From JAHIZC01 sp043813305 (lineage in GTDB: Bacteria > Omnitrophota > Gorgyraeia > Gygaellales > Profunditerraquicolaceae): DNA of 44,737 nucleotides. Shown here one piece after another: positions 38,700-44,737 of the stretch. The notes beneath the pieces were generated by a model. It had not been told where the DNA came from. It made no database searches and saw only the letters and a program-made list of their open reading frames with translations. The stretch is taken from contig JBDRLC010000010.1 in assembly GCA_043813305.1 (NCBI GenBank), forward strand, positions 1 through 44,737, in the 5' to 3' direction. How positions within the stretch are numbered: position 1 is the stretch's first letter; every line of letters begins with the position of its first letter. The position numbers and the translations under genes are program-made.

Positions 38700-40556
38700 A
38701 TGCCGAACCATAATCTACGTAAATCTAAGCAAAATAACAAATTCAAGCGTCTACCTCTAGGTTGGATCTTCGCGATCATCATCATTTTTATGTTAATTAA
38801 CTCCCTCAACGTCTCTATGACCGGAGTCCCTAAGGAGTTGCCCTACAGCCAGTTCTACAAGCTATTGAAGGATAATCCTTCGCAGATCAGCTCCGTAACC
38901 AAGATCGAGACGATTGTACAGGGTGAATTTGAAGATGGCTCTAAGTTTTTCGTTAACATTCCGGATAATGACCAGGAATTGCTTAAGCTGATGCGGGAGA
39001 ACCTGGATAATTTTGAAGTTAAGCCGCCTCGGACCTTCTGGCTTACTCTAATTTTTAATCTTGGGCCGATCTTATTATTGATATTTTTCTGGTGGATGAT
39101 GGCATCGCGCGGAGAGCAATTAGGAAGCAGGATTTTAAGCTTTGGCAAGGTAAAGCCTAAGATTCACAAAGAGACAGAGAAGGTAACTTTTGATAATGAT
39201 GTTGCCGGTGTTGACGAGGCGAAGGAAGAGCTCCAAGAAGTAATCGAATTCTTAAAAGATCCGAAAAAATTCCAAAAGTTAGGTGGCAAAATTCCCAAGG
39301 GTGTTTTATTAGTGGGTCCGCCTGGTTGCGGGAAGACATTGATCGCCCGTGCAGTAGCCGGTGAAGCGGGGGTTCCGTTTTTTAGTATTTCCGGTTCAGA
39401 CTTCGTAGAGATGTTTGTCGGTGTCGGAGCCAGCCGGGTAAGAGACCTGTTTGAACAGGGAAGAAAAGCCGGTAAAGTTTCCGGTAAAGGAGCGATTATT
39501 TTTATCGACGAAATAGATGCGGTAGGAAGATTGCGCTTTGCGGGTATCGGCGGGGGGCACGATGAACGGGAACAAACCCTAAACGCACTTTTAGTCGAGA
39601 TGGATGGTTTCGATGCTATTCAAGGATTGATACTAATTGCCGCAACCAACCGGCCTGACACATTGGATCCGGCGCTTCTGCGTCCGGGTAGATTTGACCG
39701 GCATATCGTAGTTAATCTGCCTGATATTAAAGGAAGAGAAGAAATACTCAAGGTGCATACGCGTAAAATAAAACTTTCCTCCGGAGTAGACCTCAAATCT
39801 ATCGCCAGTCAGACTCCTGGTTTCTCCGGAGCTGATTTGGCAAATCTCTGCAACGAAGCTGCCTTGCTTGCAGCAAGGTATAATAAAGAGGCTGTGGAGA
39901 AGATTGATTTTGAGAAATCCGTAGAGCGAGTTCTCATGGGTCCGGAGAAGAAGAGCCATATTTTATCGAAGAAGGAAAAGCTGATTACCGCTCTTCATGA
40001 GTCAGGGCATGCGTTGATGTCATTACTTCTGCCCGAAGTTAATCCGGTAAAGAAAGTGTCGATTATCCCAAGAGGATTAGCAGGAGGGTATACTTTTACC
40101 CCGCCGCTTGAAGACAGGCATTACTGGACAAAGAGAGAGTTAGTTGCGGAGATTGCGCTTATGCTGGGAGGCCGGGCTTCAGAGGAGTTAGTGCTGCAGG
40201 AAGTTACCAATGGCGCCCAGAATGACCTGGATATGGCGACACAGATGGCCCGGCGTATGGTGACTCAGTTTGGTATGTCTGAGAAATTAGGGAACGTCAC
40301 TTTAGGCAGAAGGGGTGGCCTGGTATTTTTGGGGAAGGATCTGGGAGAAGAAAAAAATTACAGCGAAGAAACAGCGCGCCTTATTGATGAAGAGGTCAAG
40401 AAAATTATCGATGAGGCCTATGGTAAAACTAAAGGCTTGCTAGAGAAGAATATGGATAAGCTGAAGACTTTATCCGATAAACTTTTAGAGAAAGAAGTGA
40501 TGGACGGCGAAGAGGTAAAGGGTCTATTGGGAATGGAGAAAAAGGAGTCCGCTTAG
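38700..40556 (+). CDS. ftsH: ATP-dependent zinc metalloprotease FtsH
   Basis: 618 residues, standard length. Two transmembrane helices (about 22-38 and 113-133) flank a periplasmic domain. AAA domain: Walker A GPPGCGKT (206-213), Walker B IIFIDEIDA (266-274), second region of homology ATNRPDTLDPALLRPGRFDR. M41 protease: HESGH (433-437) zinc site with the later acidic ligand in GAQNDLDMAT. It degrades unassembled or damaged membrane proteins and regulatory substrates. Confidence 0.98.
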   Translation: MPNHNLRKSKQNNKFKRLPLGWIFAIIIIFMLINSLNVSMTGVPKELPYSQFYKLLKDNPSQISSVTKIETIVQGEFEDGSKFFVNIPDNDQELLKLMRENLDNFEVKPPRTFWLTLIFNLGPILLLIFFWWMMASRGEQLGSRILSFGKVKPKIHKETEKVTFDNDVAGVDEAKEELQEVIEFLKDPKKFQKLGGKIPKGVLLVGPPGCGKTLIARAVAGEAGVPFFSISGSDFVEMFVGVGASRVRDLFEQGRKAGKVSGKGAIIFIDEIDAVGRLRFAGIGGGHDEREQTLNALLVEMDGFDAIQGLILIAATNRPDTLDPALLRPGRFDRHIVVNLPDIKGREEILKVHTRKIKLSSGVDLKSIASQTPGFSGADLANLCNEAALLAARYNKEAVEKIDFEKSVERVLMGPEKKSHILSKKEKLITALHESGHALMSLLLPEVNPVKKVSIIPRGLAGGYTFTPPLEDRHYWTKRELVAEIALMLGGRASEELVLQEVTNGAQNDLDMATQMARRMVTQFGMSEKLGNVTLGRRGGLVFLGKDLGEEKNYSEETARLIDEEVKKIIDEAYGKTKGLLEKNMDKLKTLSDKLLEKEVMDGEEVKGLLGMEKKESA

Positions 40557-40565
40557 ATTAATCAA

Positions 40566-41768
40566 ATGATCAGCATGTTCCAATTGTCCAATCCGGGTGA
40601 GTTAAAAGCAATAATGCGGGATATCGGAGTAGACCCTTACGGAAGCAAAATAATGCTGCTTAAGGCGATGAATTATCTGGTGAGAGTAAATTCTATCTCT
40701 AATATCACGGCAAATATTTTAAAGCAGGAGATGTTATCTCTGGGTGGTGATGTGGCTGTTGCCCGGGGTGCATTGACCGGTAAGACTAAGAAGACAGATT
40801 GCCTGATTATGGGCAATCTCTCTCAGTTTAACCGCCTGCACGATAAATTAAATCGGCAGCCTTTTGGCTTAGACTGTTTAGCCAGGGATCTTTCTCTGTC
40901 TTTGGTGAATTATCAAAGGAATAATTTTCTGCTTGAGCTAGGCGGACATAGGCTCAATTTGAGCAGAAGGCCGCATATTATGGGCATTCTTAATCTTACT
41001 TTGGATTCATTCAGCGGCGACGGCCTTTATCCTAAAAATGGTATCGGGCCGGTAGTTAATTATGCCCAGAAATTGGTCAGGGATGGCGCAGATATAATCG
41101 ATGTTGGCGGAGAATCCAGCAGGCCGGGAGCAAGGCCGGTATCAATAAAAGAGGAGCTATCCAGAACCATACCTGCGATCAAAGTTTTAGTAAAAAAAAT
41201 AAAGGTACCTATTTCTATAGATACCTATAAGCCGGAAGTAGCAAATAGTGCTTTAGATAACGGAGCGTTGATGGTGAATGATATCAGCGGCTTAAGAGAC
41301 TCTAAGATGGCCGGTATCATTGCCAGGCATAAAGCCGGTATAGTGATTATGCATATGAAGGGCCGTCCCCGTACTATGCAGAAGAATCCCAGCTATTCTT
41401 CTTTAATCCCAGAGATCACCGATTATCTATCCGCTGCTATCCAGAAGGCGCAGGATTCAGGAGTTGAGAGAGAAAAGATAATCATTGATCCGGGTATCGG
41501 CTTTGGCAAGACCCCGGAGCATAATTTAGAGATATTAAAGCGGCTGAGGGAATTGAAGGTTTTAGGGAGGCCGATTTTAGTCGGTACTTCCAGAAAATCT
41601 TTTATCGGCAGATTATTGAAAGCCCAGGTTCAGGAGAGGATCTTTGGTTCGGTATCATCCTGTATCCTGGCGGTAAAAAACGGTGCGCATATTGTCAGAG
41701 TGCACGATGTCAAAGAAACAAAGCAGTCGTTAAAAATATTAAACGAGGTAGAGAGATGCATGGATTAA
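40566..41768 (+). CDS. folP: Dihydropteroate synthase with long N-terminal extension
   Basis: 400 residues. The C-terminal about 265 residues are the DHPS TIM barrel: RPHIMGILNLTLDSFSGDG, GADIIDVGGESSRPGARPV, PISIDTYKPEVA, VNDISGL, HMKGRPRTMQ, IIIDPGIGFGKTPEHN, GTSRKSFIG and HIVRVHDVKET. It makes 7,8-dihydropteroate from pABA. The first about 135 residues are an extra domain, with a LGGDVAVARGALTGKTKKTDCLIMG stretch, seen also in some Firmicutes-type DHPS proteins. 9 bases after ftsH. Confidence 0.94.
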   Translation: MISMFQLSNPGELKAIMRDIGVDPYGSKIMLLKAMNYLVRVNSISNITANILKQEMLSLGGDVAVARGALTGKTKKTDCLIMGNLSQFNRLHDKLNRQPFGLDCLARDLSLSLVNYQRNNFLLELGGHRLNLSRRPHIMGILNLTLDSFSGDGLYPKNGIGPVVNYAQKLVRDGADIIDVGGESSRPGARPVSIKEELSRTIPAIKVLVKKIKVPISIDTYKPEVANSALDNGALMVNDISGLRDSKMAGIIARHKAGIVIMHMKGRPRTMQKNPSYSSLIPEITDYLSAAIQKAQDSGVEREKIIIDPGIGFGKTPEHNLEILKRLRELKVLGRPILVGTSRKSFIGRLLKAQVQERIFGSVSSCILAVKNGAHIVRVHDVKETKQSLKILNEVERCMD

Positions 41769-41776
41769 GTAATATT

Positions 41777-42551
41777 ATGAGTTTTATTAATATATGGAAA
41801 CCTTTAATTGAGATAGTGATTCTCTGGTCCGTATTTTATCACATCATGCTTTTTTTTTGAAGGGACCCGTGCAATCCAGGTTTTGCGGGGTATAATAGTT
41901 TTGTCGGTCGCTTTTTTTCTCTTCCAGATGTTAGATTTCCAGATCCTCAATTGGCTGTTAACTAAAGTATTCGCAATATCGGTGATTGCGATCTTGATTA
42001 TCTTTCATCCGGAGATCAGGCAGGGACTTGCCAGATTAGGGCAGCGTAATATCTTTGGTACCACCTTAAGGGAAGAAGAGCTGGATTATATGTTAAAGGA
42101 GATATGCAAGGCGGTAGAGTCGCTGGCGAAGGATAAGATCGGTGCGCTAATCGCTATGGAGAAGAATGATCCTTTAACCGCCTATATAGAAAGCGGGGTT
42201 ATGGTTGATGGGCGCGTCTCTTCCGACCTGGTCCAATCGATATTTACACCTTACAATCCTTTGCATGACGGAGGCTTGATTATACAGAACGGCCGGATTT
42301 TGGCTGCCGGCTGTATTTTTCCTCTTACACAGAATCAATACCTCAGCCGTATTTTCGGGACCAGGCACCGGGCGGCTATCGGTTTAAGCGAAGAGACGGA
42401 TGCGATAGTGATTATTGTCTCGGAGGAGAGGCATGATATCTCTTTAGTCTACAGAGGTAAGCTCTACAAGGATTTAGCCCGGGAAAGTCTTTTATTAGAA
42501 ATCAAAGAGATCATAAGGATTAAAAAGGAAGATGAGCAAGCAAAAAGTTAG
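41777..42551 (+). pseudogene. cdaA: Diadenylate cyclase CdaA, frameshifted in a T9 run
   Basis: ATG 41777 opens a frame with the typical CdaA start (FINIWKPLIEIVILWSVFYHIMLFF), which hits TGA at 41858-41860 straight after nine T (41850-41858). Dropping one T continues as FEGTRAIQVLRGIIVL and on to the DAC domain, giving 257 residues, a normal CdaA size. The open piece 41883-42551 begins only at a TTG within the conserved motif. DAC motifs: HDGG (usual DGA becomes DGG) and GTRHRAA. CdaA makes c-di-AMP from two ATP at the membrane. Either a sequencing error, a mutation, or slippage-dependent expression. Confidence 0.88.
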
Positions 42552-42660
42552 CATTAATTACCGGATTAAGCATTGGTTTACGCATCATCCTTGGTTAAAA
42601 GTAATTTCTCTGATCGTTGCGGTGATAGTTTGGTTTTATGTGAAGGCCGCCGCGAAATAA
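42532..42660 (+). CDS. Short CdaR/YbbR-like membrane peptide
   Basis: 42 residues (ATG 42532, stop 42658-42660), overlapping the end of cdaA by 20 bases. A basic N terminus (MSKQKVSINYRIKHWF) is followed by HPWLKVISLIVAVIVWFYV, which matches the N-terminal membrane anchor of CdaR (YbbR-domain) proteins, the regulators encoded next to cdaA. No YbbR domain follows; pdxJ starts 16 bases later. It is either a remnant or a functional anchor-only CdaR that binds CdaA in the membrane. An AAAAAGGAA ribosome site precedes it. Confidence 0.7.
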   Translation: MSKQKVSINYRIKHWFTHHPWLKVISLIVAVIVWFYVKAAAK

Positions 42661-42676
42661 TCAGGTTTGAGGTATA

Positions 42677-43390
42677 ATGCCAAAGCTTGGTGTAAATGTT
42701 GATCATGTTGCGACATTAAGAGAGGCCAGAGGCGGTATCGAACCGGAACCGGTTTTTGCCGCTTTTATTTGTGAAGCTGCCGGAGCAGAAGGGATAGTCG
42801 TACACCTTAGAGAAGACAGGCGCCATATCAAAGAAAAAGATTTATATATACTAAGAAAAACAGTTCAGAAAAAATTGAATTTAGAGATGTCCACATCTAT
42901 AGAGATTCTCAAGATTGCCTCTCGTGTTAAGCCTGATCAGGCAACCTTAGTGCCTGAGAGAAGGCAGGAGTTGACCACTGAAGGGGGATTGGATGTAGTG
43001 AGAAACTTTCATAAAGTAAAGCAGGCTGTAGAGAAATTAAAGAAAGCGGGTATTGCCGTAAGCTTATTCATCGACCCCGAGAAGAAGCAGATCGACGCCT
43101 CCAAGAAAACGGGCGTTAGGATGATTGAGCTACATACCGGCAGATACGCTGATGCCAAAAATACGCGGCAGGAAAATAAATATTTTAAAGAATTGCAGAG
43201 AGCGAGCGGCTATGCTAAGGATAATCGGCTACATGTCTTTGCCGGGCACGGATTAAATTATTATAATGTTTCCCGAGTAGCCGGGATTAAAGAAATCGAG
43301 GAATTAAATATCGGCTATTCCATTATCTGCCGTGCGCTATTGGTGGGTTTAGACCGTGCCGTGAAAGAGATGAAGGCTTTGATCAGATGA
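42677..43390 (+). CDS. pdxJ: Pyridoxine 5'-phosphate synthase
   Basis: 237 residues, the normal PdxJ length. LGVNVDHVATLREARGG at the N terminus, HLREDRRHIKEKDL, EMSTSIEIL, ATLVPERRQELTTEGGLDV, SLFIDPEKKQIDASKKTGVRMIELHTGRYA and HVFAGHGLNYYNV are diagnostic. It condenses 1-deoxyxylulose 5-phosphate with 3-amino-2-oxopropyl phosphate in the DXP-dependent vitamin B6 route. It overlaps acpS by 4 bases. Confidence 0.97.
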   Translation: MPKLGVNVDHVATLREARGGIEPEPVFAAFICEAAGAEGIVVHLREDRRHIKEKDLYILRKTVQKKLNLEMSTSIEILKIASRVKPDQATLVPERRQELTTEGGLDVVRNFHKVKQAVEKLKKAGIAVSLFIDPEKKQIDASKKTGVRMIELHTGRYADAKNTRQENKYFKELQRASGYAKDNRLHVFAGHGLNYYNVSRVAGIKEIEELNIGYSIICRALLVGLDRAVKEMKALIR

Positions 43391-43746
43391 AAATAATCGG
43401 AACCGGTGTTGATATCACGGAAGTGCGGCGGCTGCGTCAGGCGATAGAGAAGTGGGGAGGATCTTTCTTAAATAGAGTTTTTACCAAAGAAGAATTAAAT
43501 AACGCCAAGACCAGAGGAAGTCTATATCAGCATTTAGCAGGGAGGTTTGCTGCTAAGGAAGCGGTATTTAAGGCGCTGGGAGATTCAGAGCTGACCTGGA
43601 AGGATGTTCAGATCTTAAACGATAAGGTGGGTAAGCCTTGTTGCAGGATCCTTAACGGCAGGTCCAAGAGTATAGATGTACATATATCCATTTCTCATAT
43701 AAAAAATTATGCGGTTGCCAACGCGCTTATCACGCAGAAGAGTTAA
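43387..43746 (+). CDS. acpS: Holo-[acyl-carrier-protein] synthase
   Basis: 119 residues, typical AcpS. Mg2+/CoA site: D9 in GTGVDITEVRR and E58 in RFAAKEAVFKALG, plus ISHIKNYAVANAL at the C terminus. It attaches 4'-phosphopantetheine to acyl carrier protein. It sits between pdxJ (4-base overlap) and nnrD (38-base overlap), an arrangement common in bacteria. Confidence 0.95.
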   Translation: MKIIGTGVDITEVRRLRQAIEKWGGSFLNRVFTKEELNNAKTRGSLYQHLAGRFAAKEAVFKALGDSELTWKDVQILNDKVGKPCCRILNGRSKSIDVHISISHIKNYAVANALITQKS

Positions 43747-44593
43747 GAGCCATAAAGGCGATTTTGGCCATATTTTTATTTTAGGCGGCAGTGCTGGATA
43801 CTCAGGGGCAGCGGTATTATGCGCTGAGGCCTGCATCCGTTCTGGAGCCGGAATAGTTACTTTAGGGATCCCTAAGAGTATAAATAATGCAGTGATAAAG
43901 ATTAAACCGAAAGAAGTAATCACGCTGCCGCTACCCGAGACTAAGCAGGGGGAGTTGAGTTCTTCCGGCTATAAAAAAATTAGGGATTTTATAAGATCTA
44001 TCGATTGTTTGATTATTGGCCCAGGTGTTGGTCGGGAAAAATCTACTCAAGTTTTAGTGCGTAAGTTAATGTCTCATGTTGATAAACCTGTGGTTGTTGA
44101 CGCCGATGGTTTAAATGCAATAGTTGGGCATTTAAATATTTTACGAGTAACCCCGCCTGCCGGACGGGCAGGGAGCAACGAGCGACGAGCAACGATCATG
44201 ACTCCGCATCCGGGTGAGATGAGTAGGTTAGTAAATAAAAAAACGGCACAGATTCAAAAGGACCGAGAAGGCGCTGTAAAGGAATTCGTTAAAAAAAATA
44301 AAGTCACTTTAGTTTTAAAGGGGCATCATACGTTAGTTGCTGATCACCGGGGGAATTTTTATACTAATAGGTCCGGTAATCCCGGGATGGCAACTGCGGG
44401 AAGCGGCGATGTGTTAAGCGGTGTAATCGGTGCTTTCGTCGGGCAGGGATTGAATCTTTTTGATGCGGCAAAATACGCAGTTTATCTGCATGGCGTTGCC
44501 GGAGATCTAGCAGCGAAGCAAAAGACGCAGCTTGGCATGATTGCTTCGGATATAATCGAAAATATCCCCGAGGCAATCAAACATTGTTCTTAA
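43709..44593 (+). CDS. nnrD: ADP-dependent NAD(P)H-hydrate dehydratase
   Basis: 294 residues, ribokinase-like fold: HKGDFGHIFILGGSAGYSGAAVLCAEACIRSGAGIVTL, IIGPGVGRE, VVDADGLNAI, TPHPGEMSRL, LVLKGHHTLVAD and NPGMATAGSGDVLSGVIGA. It repairs the hydrated forms of NADH and NADPH. Oddity: before TPHPGEM, residues 150-162 are an extra Gly/Arg-rich block encoded by a CCTGCC...GGCAGG palindrome followed by three heptamers (44156-44193). Only the dehydratase half is present; no NnrE epimerase domain. The exact start is uncertain because it lies within acpS. Confidence 0.92.
   Translation: MRLPTRLSRRRVKSHKGDFGHIFILGGSAGYSGAAVLCAEACIRSGAGIVTLGIPKSINNAVIKIKPKEVITLPLPETKQGELSSSGYKKIRDFIRSIDCLIIGPGVGREKSTQVLVRKLMSHVDKPVVVDADGLNAIVGHLNILRVTPPAGRAGSNERRATIMTPHPGEMSRLVNKKTAQIQKDREGAVKEFVKKNKVTLVLKGHHTLVADHRGNFYTNRSGNPGMATAGSGDVLSGVIGAFVGQGLNLFDAAKYAVYLHGVAGDLAAKQKTQLGMIASDIIENIPEAIKHCS
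44156..44193 (+). repeat. Palindrome plus heptamer array inside nnrD
   Basis: CCTGCC (44156-44161) and GGCAGG (44167-44172) form a short palindrome of the dispersed family, directly followed by GAGCAAC, GAGCGAC, GAGCAAC (44173-44193). The block begins exactly at codon 150 and keeps the frame open. Confidence 0.8.
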
Positions 44594-44610
44594 ATAATAG
44601 TGGAGTGAAG

Positions 44611-44667
44611 GGCTTTTTGATAATTATCCGCGCAAGCGGATACAGTAACTACTATTATCAAAAAGCC
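44611..44667. repeat. Nested stem-loop with GNRA tetraloop after nnrD
   Basis: Outer perfect 14-bp stem GGCTTTTTGATAAT (44611-44624) with ATTATCAAAAAGCC (44654-44667). Inside it is a 7-bp hairpin, TATCCGC/GCGGATA (44625-44642), closed by GCAA, with an 11-base bulge on the 3' side. It could end nnrD transcription or be a palindromic element. There is no T-run after it on the + strand. Confidence 0.75.
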
Positions 44668-44707
44668 AAAGGGGGGTGTGGGGGAAAAGAGATGTCCCCC
44701 GCGTTTG

Positions 44708-44727
44708 CCTGCCTGCCGGCAGGCAGG
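44708..44727. repeat. 20-base GC-rich palindrome, copy 2
   Basis: CCTGCCTGCCGGCAGGCAGG, identical to 16397-16416, near the end of the window in non-coding sequence after nnrD. Confidence 0.85.
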
Positions 44728-44737
44728 AGGGAGAACA

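Noticed and set aside
1..44737. CRISPR array, prophage or defence island
   Set aside because: No regular 25-40 base repeats with spacers, no cas, phage structural or restriction genes; the repeats seen are hairpins or 7-base arrays.

Overview
The window is a gene-dense bacterial chromosome segment. Every protein-coding gene is on the + strand except one transposase. It carries a near-contiguous Wood-Ljungdahl corrinoid/iron-sulfur block (acsC, acsV, cooC/acsF-like, acsD, acsE), gatCAB, ctpA, tsaD, bactofilin, tilS, ftsH, folP, cdaA, pdxJ, acpS and nnrD, plus many small lipoproteins and secreted proteins. That set, the long co-directional operons and the abundant short palindromic and heptameric repeats fit an uncultivated Gram-negative-type anaerobe. 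Candidatus Omnitrophota is my best guess, but this is inference from gene content and not a phylogenetic result.

Layout. 1-10.6 kb: end of a CBS-domain (CorC/CNNM-like) gene, a TreT-like glycosyltransferase, a secreted protein, then a compact cassette of a degenerate kinase-fold protein, two ATP-grasp ligases and an S66 LD-carboxypeptidase. After a clear promoter follow a small MscS channel, a frameshifted GH65 glycoside phosphorylase, a GT4 glycosyltransferase and a small lipoprotein ending at a terminator. 10.8-16.2 kb: a flavoprotein, two YbjQ-type proteins, an M48 protease, a stand-alone NIL-domain protein, a BamE-like lipoprotein, a full-size MscS channel, rpe and an inositol-phosphatase-type enzyme. 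16.2-18.37 kb: a repeat-rich, gene-poor zone with nested hairpin elements and a complete IS256-family element (9-bp target duplication) landed directly upstream of the gatCAB promoter.

18.4-26.7 kb: gatC-gatA-gatB-ctpA, a divergent polysaccharide deacetylase, tsaD, mgtC-like, a bactofilin fused to a helix-turn-helix domain, a membrane-anchored helix-turn-helix protein and larB. 26.7-33.4 kb: FmdE-like protein, the corrinoid methyl-transfer block and dgkA. 33.4-38.6 kb: a repeat insertion, a receiver-only response regulator, tRNA-Met with a duplicated 3' tail, three small exported proteins, a half-size EamA transporter, a PAS-GGDEF-HD-GYP protein and tilS. 38.6-44.7 kb: ftsH, folP, cdaA (frameshifted in a T9 run), a 42-residue CdaR-like membrane peptide, pdxJ, acpS, nnrD and a terminal palindromic structure.

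How the genes work together. The acs block supplies the methyl-carrier half of the Wood-Ljungdahl pathway: the methyltransferase, both corrinoid-protein subunits and their reductive activator. The CO dehydrogenase and acetyl-CoA synthase subunits are not in this window. The TreT-like enzyme, the GH65 phosphorylase and two MscS channels suggest compatible-solute metabolism and turgor control. The most unusual signals are at the DNA level. Quasi-tandem heptamer arrays are inserted in frame in gatA, tsaD and nnrD and also lie between genes. A family of hairpin elements keeps self-complementary arms although the arm sequence differs from copy to copy.
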